This document shows, in pieces, positions 32,231-42,724 of a stretch of 64,000 nucleotides of DNA. The notes beneath the pieces are model-generated. The model saw only the letters and a program-made list of their open reading frames with translations. It was not told the DNA's origin and ran no database searches. The stretch covers positions 461,346,310 to 461,410,309 of the forward strand of contig CM060912.1 of the NCBI GenBank assembly GCA_030737875.1, given 5' to 3'. Origin of the DNA: Allium sativum (taxonomy: Eukaryota; Streptophyta; Magnoliopsida; Asparagales; Amaryllidaceae). Position 1 is the stretch's first letter. Every line of letters starts with the position of its first letter. The position numbers and the translations under genes were made by a program.

Positions 32231-33458
32231 ACATGAGGACATGAGTTTAATCCCTCTTTGTAGTAGAAGTCTTCCCAGATAACCCACTTACAAACAACTA
32301 TAAGGAGGTGGGTTAATGTGAGACGCCCAGTATCAAATGCTACTTAAATTGTGCATAGGCCTGCCTCAAGAAGATATTACATAGCTAATATGCCTCTTAG
32401 TGGTACTAGGTGGTTGGTCTTGCCTCTCTTCTGATGGTTTCATCCCTAAGATCTCGAGGCATAGTCTTAGGACCAATGCACTTATTAGGTATTAAGTGAC
32501 CTTGGGTCTGCCTTCCTTAAACTGTTTGAGGTATAAATGGTCTTGATTAGTTAGGTAGTTCTCTTGAAGTTGTCCTCTTCTTCTAGGTGACAATGGTGAG
32601 GGTATACTTAGGGGATGGACTACTAAGGGTTTCTCCTGACATTTAAAGGAATCCACCTGTCGAAGGGAAGTATTAAGTGGTTAGAAGTTCATCTTTAGTG
32701 TCGGCTAGATAGTAAAGCCGAGGTCCGCTAGAGAATCCTAAATGGCCAGAAGCCGTCCACCTAAAACTCAGTAACATGTGGTTTTTACTATCTCTCACAA
32801 TTTCTTGAGAGTATTTATATAGTTGCAGGTTCTATTAGGAAATGAGATCTTAAGTGATAAGGGTTTGCCAAGTGATATTAAGTGATAGTAGGAATCCACC
32901 ATTTTTTACTTGGCTTTGAGCGAACGAAGGGTTGACATTTTTCTACTATTATATGTGTATTAGTAGACGAACATTGGTATATGTGTGTATGGTTGCCTAG
33001 AAATAGCATTAATTATTTTTATATATGAAAAGGATTTTAAACTTAAAGATTTTATTCACCAGGATTGTTGTTCTGACCCTTCTCGCATTTAACAATACAA
33101 GTTAGGTAGGATGGCTTGGTGGAGCAAGTTTGATGATGATGATGGAGTTAACGATGGCGACTAGTATCTTATTTTATTAATATGTGATTGTATCTTTGTT
33201 ATTATGATGGTGTATCTTGTTATAGTGTTTGTGATATTTTGACAATGATATATTCCAACATCATAATGGTTTAATGATATGGTATATCTACTTCATTATT
33301 ATAGTTTTATCCATTCTTTTGTAAGATCTAATTTCATTATAGTTTTGCTCTGTTTAGTTTATTTCTTATAGAAACCAATGACCTATTTCGAGTGTATCTA
33401 AGTCCCGATGGGACTTTTCTAGATAGGGATTTAGGACTGTTCTGTGTGGGTTGTTACA
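32231..33458 (+). mobile_element. LTR remnant 'family F', related to family E
   Basis: Collinear with 13018-14462: stem-loop module, TATTAAGTG series, the AGATAGTAA and TCTCTC-GAGAGTAT blocks, then a closing block with TAGGGATTTAGGACTG and an end at TTGTTACA (33458). Only one module is evident here against two in family E. No primer site follows. The left boundary is uncertain. Confidence 0.55.
32234..32330 (+). repeat. LTR stem-loop module (family F version)
   Basis: Outer stem TTAATCCC/GGGTTAA with one bulged base, and the CTTCCC loop word of family E. Confidence 0.5.
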
Positions 33459-34186
33459 GCCATGCTATATGTTATGTATGTATTTCCACTACGCTATGAT
33501 AATTCATATTGTATTTCCTCTGCGTTGTGTATTGTATATATCATAATTTGTAAGGACATGTTATTATAACTATCTAAGCTAATTTATTTGTTGTACTATG
33601 ATTACTTATGTATGCATATAATATTTACTCTTTTATAGGAAATAATATTTTTATATTATATTTTATTCATTTTGATGTGAGATCCCGATCTACTCTGATT
33701 TTGTTGTATTCATCATCTTCCTTTTCTTTTCTTCTATTATTAACCTTTTTTTTCTTTTGCACCTTTAACTTCTTCCTCCAAACTTCTTGCCCATTTTTTC
33801 AAACCTGGTATGCACCCCTGGAATGGAGAAATAGGAGGATCATTTCGGTTGTACTCTTTTTTCTTCACTAAAACTTTTCCTATCAGATCTTCATAGAATA
33901 GTTTAATAAGGCATTGCTTTAAACCCAAAATGTCAAACTATTTAAGGAATATCATTATTATATGATATTTCTTATTTTAACAATTGCACTCTTTTCCTCA
34001 CTCACTGGATTTCCTAAAAGAGGTTTTCATTAAGTTAATATACAATATCTGTGTTGGTTGAATAGATATTTGTAAAAAAAAAAAGTAATAATGAGGGGAA
34101 GCAATCATTATATGTACTTCAAACGGACAATTTCAAGTTAATAGAGTACTCGAGATTTCCAAAACCACATATTTAAGGAGGGATAT
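33459..34186. other. Unassigned stretch, possibly the end of a copia element
   Basis: A C/T-rich tract (33715-33790) gives a Lys/Glu-rich minus-strand frame (33740-33928) with no family match. The last bases (AAGGAGGGATAT) look like a polypurine tract before the LTR-like block at 34187. Confidence 0.3.
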
Positions 34187-34279
34187 TGTAATATATATTA
34201 ATAGTAATAGTTAATATGCTTTCTTGTTTACTATTTGGTCCTACATCACAGGATAAATTCATTCTCAAGATCCAAGGGC

Positions 34280-34311
<32 letters not shown>

Positions 34312-34404
34312 TTTATGTAATAGAAATATGTAATAATTTATAGTAAATAAAATCTCCTTCCTCTCTTCCTATAATGGCTTCTCATTTTTATATATTTTAT
34401 AACA
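34187..34404 (+). mobile_element. Short copia-like LTR (probable)
   Basis: Begins TGTAATATATATTAATAG right after the purine tract AAGGAGGGATAT and ends near ATAACA. It contains CAAGATCCAAGGGCTATATA and AATAAAATCTCC, the TATA-to-poly(A) layout of short Ty1/copia LTRs. A TA microsatellite (34280-34308) has expanded at the TATA position. No flanking duplication or partner LTR found. Confidence 0.4.
34280..34308. repeat. (AT)n microsatellite
   Basis: About 29 bp of uninterrupted AT. Confidence 0.9.
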
Positions 34405-35635
34405 TAAAAATCCTAATTTAATTAATAAAATATTTTATTATTGATTCAAGTGGAAGAAATATATAGTTTATTAACATTTGTATATATGTTTCGTATTCAT
34501 TATTAAATCCACCCATTTTGTTTTTCTATACATATGACTGAAGATCAAAAAAGTTTAATTAAAGACATAACTTGACATTACTACTAAATATTACAAATCC
34601 TTTAATTTCCTCTTAAATCAAGGTCAGACTTTACTTTTTTTTGCCTTGTATTAAGGCATATATTTAATTGTTAAGTTAACATAATTTTTTTTAATCAGAT
34701 TAAAACTTAAATTGTTAAATTTAGCATAAAAATGTTTTATCAAGTTTTAAACTTTATTTACAATGATTTGAATGTACGTATATATATATATATTGCTATG
34801 CACACATATATACTTATACATACATACAAGAACGCATTAATATGACTTAAGAAAAGAAAGACTTGTATATAAAATAATAATTTTAATCTTAAATCCTTTT
34901 AGTTTCGAAGATAGATTCAAAATTTTTGTCTTTTATTTTAAATAATATTACAGACATTAAAGACGAATGATAAAGAAACATCATATTTGTACACTATTTG
35001 TTATGTTTCACTTCACCATTTACTATAGGGTATATTTAGGTATATTCTCCTCATTTTCTATTTAGATGATTACTATCATTGGTCAGCAACTCAATTTAAT
35101 TATAGGTGGGAAAATGGCTTTTTTTCTTTCTCCAATTGAACCATGTATCCCCGCTTTAATTAAATAAGTAAAGAAAAGAACATACATTTTCACCTAAGTA
35201 TAAGAGCATATTTGATGCTCTATAATTTGTGAACATGTTAAATTTATATAAAATAAAAAAGGATTTTATTCAAAAATATTTTATAGTGGAAAAATCTCAT
35301 TTAGACTCCATAAGTCTAACAGAGCCTAAGGAGAATTCTTTTTTGAAATTTACGCTTTTACTCCGCTGCGTGCTGATCTAGTTTCGATAGAGAGCAATTC
35401 TGAAAACAACATTTCTAAATGTTTCATAAGAGGAAGAATAACACCATTCCAAATTTTCAAAATGGCTGCTAAAATGGAAAAATGTTAATGATTCGTCTGA
35501 TTACTCAGTTATGATTGCATAAGGATAAAATTCTTTGTCTTTGTTTTTCTTATAAAACTAAAACTAACATAATGTTGGAAACGTTTTGTTTATTAAGTGC
35601 ATTTATTAACTAAAGAAAAAACACATTAATGGTAA
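34405..35635. other. AT-rich intergenic stretch
   Basis: No gene, LTR end or inverted repeat recognised. Homopolymer runs and a TA tract at 34778-34792. Confidence 0.5.
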
Positions 35636-35639
35636 TATA

Positions 35640-35754
35640 TTTATGAACCATTATTGTAATTAAACCATTGCAAATTTATAACGGTGATATATTTATGAAT
35701 CATTATTAGAATTGAGCTGTTACACTTGCACAATAGTAATATATTTATGGATCA
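35640..35754. repeat. ~53-bp minisatellite, left part
   Basis: Units begin GGTAATATATTTATGAACCATTA-like and contain GAGCTGTTACACTTGCACAA-like phrases. The array is interrupted at 35755 and continues at 40662. Confidence 0.65.
35750..35754. repeat. Target-site duplication of the gag-only element, left copy
   Basis: gatca, repeated exactly at 40662-40666. Confidence 0.9.
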
Positions 35755-36585
35755 TGCTGACCAACTTTTTGGCAATAATTCGTCCCAACCCGAAGTCGAA
35801 GCCTTCTACTAGGTATCGGCCCATTCCAGCCCTCAAGGGAAAATTAACACCTTAGGTCGATAGACCTCGGATTGACCCGAGACTATAGAGAAAAGACTAA
35901 ACCAATTGGCTGAGTCGTCAATAGACCAATCGACCAACCCGAAAGATCGGATCAAGCCTAACTTCTCGGATATCACCTTAATTATCTGGAGAGTTATACA
36001 CTACCGGATGAAGTTTTACTCCTAAAGTTACTGAATTAGATTAGCTTTTAACCATCTCTCCTTTTTATATGCCAAATACCAAGTTCCACGTCAAACAATG
36101 ATTTCCATGGAGAACTATTCATCAGCAGTAGAACAGGTCCCTCCGCCGCAACTAATTTACTGAACCGATCTCCACATGTTTAAACTCTGAAAAAGAAGCA
36201 GGCCATGTGGCACACAGCTCAACCCACCTTCTCCACCTATAAATACACCATTGCTGAAAATTGAATGGCATGTTGAGTTCGCATGTTGAATTCTCTACCA
36301 ACAACTCATTCTCAGCATACAGAAAAACTTTCAGCCGAACCCTTCAAACAACACAAGGATTTTGTGTAATCTCTACTTTCTTCCACTAAAAAACCATTGT
36401 AACCTATAATCGATAGTATAAGCAAAGATCATAAGTGGACGTAGGCACCGATATAAGCCGAAGGACTGTAAAATATTGTGTCTCCCTTGTTCATTTACTT
36501 TTTTTGCATCTCTGTGATCATTTTTTGTGTGTACTCATCACACGTTGGGGGTTAATCGTCATAAGACTAACTTTTGACGTCAACA
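35755..36585 (+). repeat. 5' LTR of the gag-only element
   Basis: Starts TGCTGACCAACTTTTTGG, ends GACGTCAACA. TATA box 36238-36245. Confidence 0.9.
36238..36245 (+). promoter_or_regulatory. TATA box in the 5' LTR of the gag-only element
   Basis: TATAAATA in the context CTCCACC-TATAAATACACCA. The 3' LTR has TATACATA at 40322-40329, so only the 5' copy is intact. Confidence 0.65.
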
Positions 36586-36586
36586 C

Positions 36587-36604
36587 TTTGGCACGCCATG
36601 TAGG
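36587..36604 (+). promoter_or_regulatory. Primer binding site of the gag-only element
   Basis: TTTGGCACGCC followed by a GGGG run, adjacent to the LTR. Tat-lineage elements carry TTTGGC(A/G)CGCC-type primer sites, different from the Met-tRNA site of the chromoviruses here. Confidence 0.7.
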
Positions 36605-36789
36605 GGCACGTAGATATACCCCCACGACCTTCGAAAAAGCTGAAGGAAACAATGACAAAGCGGAAGAAGGAAACATGACCTTCTCACTTTCAATCTCGAG
36701 CTGCTGGCGTAGCAGGAACAGTTGCAATGTAGGCAAGCCTTGAGGCTTCCTACTATGAAGAACCATCCCAATACATCATCGGTGACGAC

Positions 36790-37089
36790 ATGGATAAAGT
36801 TTTGGCTGAATTCAGAAACCAGATGGCATCTCAGGGTGAACTTCTCAAACATCAGAAGGAAGTGATGAACAACCTCCTTACTCTAACAGAAAAGGGATTT
36901 CACATTCCAGTATCATTTCCTACACCGAGCGAGGCTGGGCCAACAATTGATCTTTGGTCTACGGAGAACCATTCCCTAGATCGGTCCACACCATTGCTTC
37001 CTCCTGATTCAACTTCACTTCCCAATCGGCTACCTCCGGTAGCATTACTTCCAGTGCTAAATGGAGCTTTGGTAGCTGTAGATTTGTAG
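36790..37089 (+). pseudogene. gag N-terminal part, gag-only element
   Basis: A 99-codon frame starting MDKVLAEFRNQMASQGELLK. The first half is predicted helical (heptad-like Leu/Met spacing, HQKEVMNNLLTL), the second half is rich in Pro and Ser. In Tat-lineage gag a similar coiled N-terminus precedes the gag core. It ends at TAG before the core, which restarts near 37630 in another frame. Confidence 0.55.
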
Positions 37090-37629
37090 TTCGACCTAGG
37101 CCAAGTTTAGAACCAGTTGACCGATTGGCTCATATTCAGGGATCGACTCAACTCCCTGGGCAAACAACTGTTGAACCAGTTCAACCTTTGGGTCGGCCAG
37201 AACGAGGAATAATATAACATCCGGGTCGACCCAACGTCTTACTGCAAACTCATCTTATGTCGTCTACTCTTCAACAAAGGGCTAGTGATGACAATGCTCT
37301 ATGTCACCAAGACCACTCTACCATACCGGTCCCTAACGTGATAGGGAAAACTCTATTGTAAACCACCCTAACATCGCTCCGAGCGGGGGCAATACTAAGC
37401 CCCGGATGGATATCACTGACCTAGGGCAATCACTTCCAATCGGAGCGGATATGGTTTGGTCTAATAATAACCAACCAACCTTAGCTACAAGGCCCGAGGT
37501 TGATGGTCACCTTCACTCAACTCTTAGAGGACAATCCGAGCCAACTCCAAGGGCTCAGGGCAGGTTTCCACCCCGTGCTAGTACTTGGATTTTCACCGAT
37601 GTCCCCGATGCAGAATTGGATTCGTGGCA

Positions 37630-38170
37630 ACGAATCCTATGAGATGGAAGCCAGCTTGCAAGCATTGTCAAACGTTTCACCAGAGGTATGTCTTCTCAAA
37701 AGGATGTAGATGACATCCACCACAGTCCGATCACACGGGAAATCAGAAATTCCTGCAATCCTCCAGACTTCAAGTTTTCGGTCCTGGAGCCCTACAACGG
37801 CAAGACTAACCCGACAACCCATCTCATGCGATACATGCGTCACATAGCCAAGTGTTTCCCTCTATTCCTCACCAACGTAGCTGGCATGTGGTTCCGGAAG
37901 CTAACAACCGAGTCGATCAACAGCTGGAATATTTCAGTCACCCGCTTCATCGAACAGTTCAGAGTTCACATTTGTCGACCAAAGAGCATCATGGTTCTTA
38001 CCTCCATCAAGTAGAGGTCCAGTGAGACCCTATGCTCCTTCTTAGAAAGATTCAACGTGGCCGTAGCATCAGTCGATCGACCCGAGTCATCAATGGTGCT
38101 TATGGCCGCGAGAGCTGGTGTTCAGAACTGATCAAAATTCAGGATCTCTTTAACCAGAGACCCTCTTGGG
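37630..38170 (+). pseudogene. gag core (retrotransposon gag domain, Tat type)
   Basis: Reads PPDFKFSVLEPYNGKTNPTTHL, matching the P.F..Y.G..DP..H. signature at the start of Tat-type gag, then IAKCFPLFLTNVAGMWFRKLTTESI (the C..FPL.L...A..WF..L helix) and FIEQFRVHICRPKS. After a stop at 38012-38014 the next part (ETLCSFLERFNVAVASVDRP) resumes downstream. The segment between MRYMRH and IAKCFP is shorter than usual, suggesting a small deletion. This domain builds the particle shell. Confidence 0.75.
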
Positions 38171-38232
38171 ACATTATAGATTTCTATGCCAAAGATGATA
38201 GATTTCTCTGATAAGAGGATGCTAGCATTGAG

Positions 38233-38601
38233 ATGGAAAGCCTCGAAGTGCTTGCTACTAAGGATGTAGGTCCATCTAACACCAATGGACAAAACAAAGG
38301 AAAAGGAAAAGCCTCAGAAAAGAGCGATCAGAACATACGATCCCGGAGAGAAGACAAGTACGACCGATACACCGAGATCAACTCATCCCTTCTCGGTATC
38401 CACCTCGACGTACGAGGATCTCTACCTTTGCCCGAACCTCCTCGAAGGGAGCCGATTAAGAGAGAGCTCGAGTCCGGAAAACATTGCATGTACCATAACA
38501 TAACAGGTCACAACACCAATGAATATAGACATTTACGTGATCTCATTGAAGAAAGGGTCGGACCCGAGGAGCTACCCGAATATGTTAAGAAATCTGTATA
38601 G
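38233..38601 (+). pseudogene. gag C-terminal zinc motif, gag-only element
   Basis: A 122-codon frame. After a Lys-rich basic stretch it reads YTEINSSL (Tat gag: YTPLN...), LPLPEPPRREP, and HCMYHNITGHNTNEYRHLRDLIEE. The last matches the CxxH-GH-T-C Tat zinc motif (YCRFHxxxGHxTxxC), except that the final Cys is Tyr. LPEYVKKSV closes the domain. It would bind element RNA. Confidence 0.75.
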
Positions 38602-38930
38602 GCCATGCCACCACAACCTTCTGCCTAAGCTCCTCACGTCAGTCCTCGAACTCCTCAAAACGGAAAGGACCCTGAACCGAGAAATTGTGGCATCATCATC
38701 AACTGATCTATGAACTCATTTATTTGGATATAAGAAATGTACTTTTATTATTTTCAATAATGTGGTTATGTTGAATTACACACGTACAAGGTTAGAATTT
38801 ACCTCCAAGGCATGCTTTGGATTCAACTATCACCCTCTTAGAATTTATTTCATTTTTCTGTAATAGCTCCTTAGCGCCAATAATTTCTCTTTTTCAAATA
38901 TGAATTATGTTTTATCAACTTAAAGAATCT
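38602..38930 (+). other. Non-coding stretch between gag and hairpin array
   Basis: pol would begin here in an autonomous Tat element; nothing resembling a protease or RT is present. AT-rich. Confidence 0.6.
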
Positions 38931-38956
38931 TGTCAGGATTCGACAAGATCTTTAAT

Positions 38957-39515
38957 CTAAGCCGAGTATGGTTAAAACTCGCCAAGTATGGTCAGAGCTA
39001 GCCACCTTCTCTAAACCGAGTACGGTCAACACCCTCTACTATACTTAAAACAAGCTCTTTAAAGCCGAGTATGGTTAATAATCGCTAACTCCTTAAGCCA
39101 TCAACACCTGCCATTATACCTTCTCCATTCTGTTAAGCCGAATATGGTTGATACCTGCCAAAAAAAACTCCTAAGACAAGTACAGTTAGTACTCACCCCA
39201 TTTTTTTACTAAGCCGAGCATGGTTTATTCCCGCCCACTTCTTAAACCGAGCATGGCGTATGCTCGTCCCTTAGGTATGGTTAATACCAGCACTAATATT
39301 CTAAGTGTTAGGACATGACAAACCCCTTTTTTGTAGTATGAGTACAACTTACGCTCAAACCATTCCATGAACATGGTTAATGTTCAACCTCGAAAACCTT
39401 GGGACCAAAAGACTATACCGTCTAACCAAGCAAAACCGAGTATGGATTATACTCGTCCTCCGAGTATGGTTTATATCCTACTTTAAAAAACCGAGCATGA
39501 TTTGTGCTCGTACTC
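38957..39515 (+). repeat. Array of short covarying hairpins (GAGTAT-GGTTA-ATACTC type)
   Basis: At least eight stem-loops with a 5-nt loop: 38963-38981 (CGAGTAT/AAACTCG), ~39066-39084, 39179-39194 (AGTAC/GTACT), 39248-39266 (CGAGCAT/ATGCTCG), 39274-39288 (GGTAT/ATACC), 39369-39385 (GAACAT/ATGTTC), 39437-39455 (CGAGTAT/ATACTCG), 39492-39510 (CGAGCAT/GTGCTCG). Stem bases change together while the GGTTA-like loop stays similar. Tat-lineage elements are known for tandem repeats in this 3' region; the hairpin pairing is what I see here. Confidence 0.75.
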
Positions 39516-39827
39516 TGAATCTTTACAGGTATCGTTTAATAGGTGGGATCCCAGTTTTTCTGCCTCTACCGAAGATTGACTTAAAAGGGTCGACTCGTCT
39601 CATTCACAAGACTCTGGCCTTAATACGATCATTCAGATGATTATCCATCATTTGTCATTAATACGATCCTTAGCAGTCGTCGATTTTTCGGCCTTAATAT
39701 AATCATTGATCGTCGGTTTTTCGGCCATAATATGGATCAGTGCAACCATGGTTTCCTGGATTATTGTTGTTCGACATTCTCCGAAAGATCCAGAACACAT
39801 CCTCTTTCTCCAGAATAGATAATGTTC

Positions 39828-39839
39828 TGGGGGGCAAAG
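39828..39839 (+). promoter_or_regulatory. Polypurine tract of the gag-only element
   Basis: TGGGGGGCAAAG immediately before the 3' LTR. Confidence 0.8.
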
Positions 39840-40661
39840 TGTTGACCAACTTTTTGGAAAAAAGTCATCCCAATCCAAAGTCGAAGTCTGCTACCAGATA
39901 TCAGCCCATTCCAAGCCTCAAGAGAAAATAAACACCTAAGGTCGATAGACCACGGATCGACCCGAGACTATAAATTAAAGATTAAACCAATCGAGCGAGT
40001 CGTCAACGAACCAATTGACCTACTGAAAGATCGGATCAAGCCAAAAATCTTGGATGTCACCTGAAGTATGTGGAGAGTTATACGCTACCGGACGAAGTCC
40101 TACTCCCAAAGTTACTGAATCATATTAACTTTTGACCGTCTCTCCTTTTTATATGCCAAGCATCAAGTTCCATGTCAAACAACAATTTCCAAGGAGAACT
40201 ATTCATCAGCAATAGACGGGGTCCGTCCGCCTCAACTACTTTACTGGACCGAGCTCCACATGTTTAAACTTTGAAAAAGAGGCAGGCTACGGGGCACATG
40301 GATCAGCTCACCTTCTCCACCTATACATACAACATTGCTGAAAATGGAATGGCATGTTGAGTTCGCATGTTGAATTCTCCACCAACAACTCATCCTCGGC
40401 ATACTGAAAAACTTTCAGCCAAACCCTTTAAACAGCACAAGGATTTTGTGTAATCTCTACTTTCTTCCACTAAAAAAACCACTGTCATCTGTACTCGACA
40501 GTATAAACAAAGATTATACCAATGATATAAGCTAAAAAATTATAAAATATTGTGTCTCCCATGTTCATTTACTTTTTTCTTGCATCTCCGTGATCATTTT
40601 TTGTGTGTACTTGTCACACGTTGTGGGTTGATCATCATAAGACCAACTTTTGACGTCCATA
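39840..40661 (+). repeat. 3' LTR of the gag-only element
   Basis: Starts TGTTGACCAACTTTTTGG; the terminal CA has decayed to TA. Followed by the duplication gatca. Confidence 0.9.
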
Positions 40662-40830
40662 GATCATTATACAATCGAGCGGTTATACTTGCACAAATGT
40701 AACATATTTTTAAATTACGATTATAATACAGTTCTTATACTTGCACAACGGTAATATTTTTATATGACATTATTATTGAGCAGTTACAAAAGGCAATGAT
40801 AATACAATATTGTTTTAAATAAGAATAAAT
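40662..40830. repeat. ~53-bp minisatellite, right part, including right copy of the target duplication
   Basis: Begins with gatca (40662-40666). Continues units with GTTATACTTGCACAA and GTAATATTTTTATATGACATTATTA-like phrases that match 35640-35754. Confidence 0.65.
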
Positions 40831-41172
40831 TAAAATTCATTAGCATTCCATTAGTTCAGCAGTATCTAAATTTCATTCTATTTATTTGAATGATAGATAG
40901 ACAAAAGAGAAAATATAAGAATAACAAAATACCTTTCTTTTTCTTCTTCCTTCAACAAAATTAAGAATCCTTGAGTAGTATTTTAGAGTGCAAATCAAAA
41001 TTGACTTTGTCAATGCAAATAAGGTCAATATTTTTTAAGATAAGGGACGTAATTTTATACCAGAGGTGACGAAAAATTTTCGAGAACCATTTTGAACCAC
41101 AGAACAGATCGTTAAAAAACCTTCAAGAAAGTGACCTACTACCCGAATCAGCCTTTTTTCAATAATTTGAAG
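40831..41172. other. Unassigned stretch before the copia gag fragment
   Basis: Probably leader of the truncated copia element (AAATTTTCGAGAACC near 41075-41090), but no LTR end or primer site is clear. Confidence 0.3.
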
Positions 41173-41565
41173 ATGTCACACTTATCAATGGCTTCGAATG
41201 CAAACATAGATGAACTTTCCCCATCTTCCATGTTATAGCTTCTGATTGTGGTTGCTGCGCCTTTTAGATACAAAGGACTGCACTTCAAACGTTGGTGCCA
41301 ACAGATGGAATTCTTTATGACGATGAGAAAGCTCGTTGGTGCGCTATCAACTGACAAACCGCAGGTATCAAACAAACCCGATGAAGCTGATGCAGATCTG
41401 ATGGCATCCTGGATAGAAAAATTAAAGTAGCTACAAATCTGGATAGAGCAGGGTACTTATGTAAAAAAATCATTCTCAATGGACTCAACGACGATCTATA
41501 CAACTACAACAATTCAGACAAATCTACAAAGGAAATATTGGAGACGCTGAAGAGGAAGTATTATA
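41173..41565 (+). pseudogene. Ty1/copia gag (UBN2-type) fragment, cut by the gypsy insertion
   Basis: Starts MSHLSMASNANIDE, hits a stop, then continues in another frame with RYKGLHFKRWCQQMEFFMTM, matching the F.G.NFKRW...M.F.LT signature of copia gag. A further shift gives RAGYLCKKIILNGL and NSDKSTKEILETLKRKY, again canonical copia gag. It stops mid-domain at 41565 where the gypsy 5' LTR begins. The rest of the copia element should lie beyond LTR3, but that boundary is itself deleted. Gag would form the particle; this one is dead. Confidence 0.8.
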
Positions 41566-41831
41566 CGTAACACCCCGCGATTTTAAATATTAAAAATTAA
41601 CGAATTTAAGAATACTTAATTTCAAACGTGAGAGTTAAGGGAAATGGGTTATGCCTTTACGTTCATCTCGGAATTCTACTTGAGATAGAGTCCAAGTTTG
41701 CGTGAATTGGACTCCGTATGGAGAAGTTATGGCCTTCCGAATTTTCAAAATTCAAATAAATTAAAAACAGTTTAGAAATTCAAATTCAAACAGGGGAGCA
41801 GGCTGGGCGGGAATTCTCCTGTCCAAAGGCC

Positions 41832-41886
41832 AGGTCGACCATGGGGTCGACTACCCATACAGGTCGACCAGGGGGTCGACCTACGC
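41832..41886. repeat. GGTCGACC palindrome cluster in LTR1
   Basis: Four GTCGAC-containing words within ~50 bp, alternating with CCATGGGG- and CCAGGGGG-like spacers. LTR2 carries one extra unit (50069-50140). Confidence 0.8.
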
Positions 41887-42022
41887 CCCCCGGCCAGATC
41901 TGAAAGATGACGCTGTTTTGACTCCTTGCTGAGTCATTAGGGATGAGGTGTTATTCTTTCTTGACTGGATGGTCTTGATTGCTTCTAGGGTTAATCTGAC
42001 AGCTTTAAATTAATTAAAATTC

Positions 42023-42030
42023 TATATAAG
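42023..42030 (+). promoter_or_regulatory. TATA box of LTR1
   Basis: TATATAAG, preserved at 50281 in LTR2 and 60219 in LTR3, followed by the same leader sequence. Confidence 0.6.
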
Positions 42031-42557
42031 CAACCTAACTCTCAACCTAAAGTCACACTAATTCATACCAAGAGCCGCCATGCCGTCAATGGAGAACCCA
42101 GAGTAGCCGTCGTTCCCTTTCAACTCAAAAACAAGATAGAAGCAAGAATCAAATCAAATCTAAATAATATTAGTCTACATCAATGGCGAGCAATTCAGTC
42201 TCGGAATACAGATCCCAGAAAAAACAAGACTGTTCTTATGTTTGTGAGTATAATATATTTCACAAATTAATTAATTAATTTAATTGTGATAAGTTATAAT
42301 TGGGATTATGAGAATATGATTTTGAATCATGTGATGTGATGTTTTGTTATTGTGGATCTGATTTATATGTTAAATTTTACATGATTAACTTGATTCATCT
42401 TATGCTAATTTATGAATTTTATGCAAGTTTGGGATGATAAAAACATATATGAATCTTATGCAAGTCTATAGGTGGATTATACACAAGTTCATATGTAAAT
42501 CATGTAGATACAAATTCTAGTTTATATGTAAACATGTGACATTAATTTACATGTTTA

Positions 42558-42724
42558 GATCCATAAGCAAGTTCACATCTTTATGTTTGGATCCATATGC
42601 AAATTCACATCTTTATGTTTAGATCCATATGCAAGTTCACATCTTTATGTTTGGATCCATATGCAAGTTCACATCTTTATGTTTGGATCCATATGCAAGT
42701 TCACATCTTTATGTTTAGATCTAT
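42558..42724 (+). repeat. 32-bp minisatellite in LTR1 (5 units)
   Basis: Unit: GGATCCATATGCAAGTTCAC + ATCTTTATGTTT. Since 32 is not a multiple of three the array reads through all frames and gives spurious proteins. Confidence 0.9.

Larger units (their letters stand above)
35755..40661 (+). mobile_element. Gag-only LTR retrotransposon (TR-GAG type), Tat lineage
   Basis: 4.9 kb with two ~825-bp LTRs (35755-36585, 39840-40661), a primer site, a degenerate gag, an array of short hairpins, a polypurine tract, and a 5-bp duplication gatca. No protease, RT, RNase H or integrase can be found between gag and the 3' LTR. The gag and its zinc motif are of the Tat type (Ty3/gypsy), so pol of a Tat relative would have been needed in trans. 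This corresponds to TR-GAG elements described in plants. The gag frame is also broken. The LTRs differ noticeably, so the insertion is not young. Confidence 0.85.

Noticed and set aside
14466..33458. Families E and F as the two LTRs of one giant element
   Set aside because: No primer site follows the first and no purine tract precedes the second, they are strongly diverged, and the DNA between them belongs to other insertions.
33740..33928. Minus-strand Lys/Glu-rich open frame
   Set aside because: Translation of a C/T-rich tract; no domain recognised.
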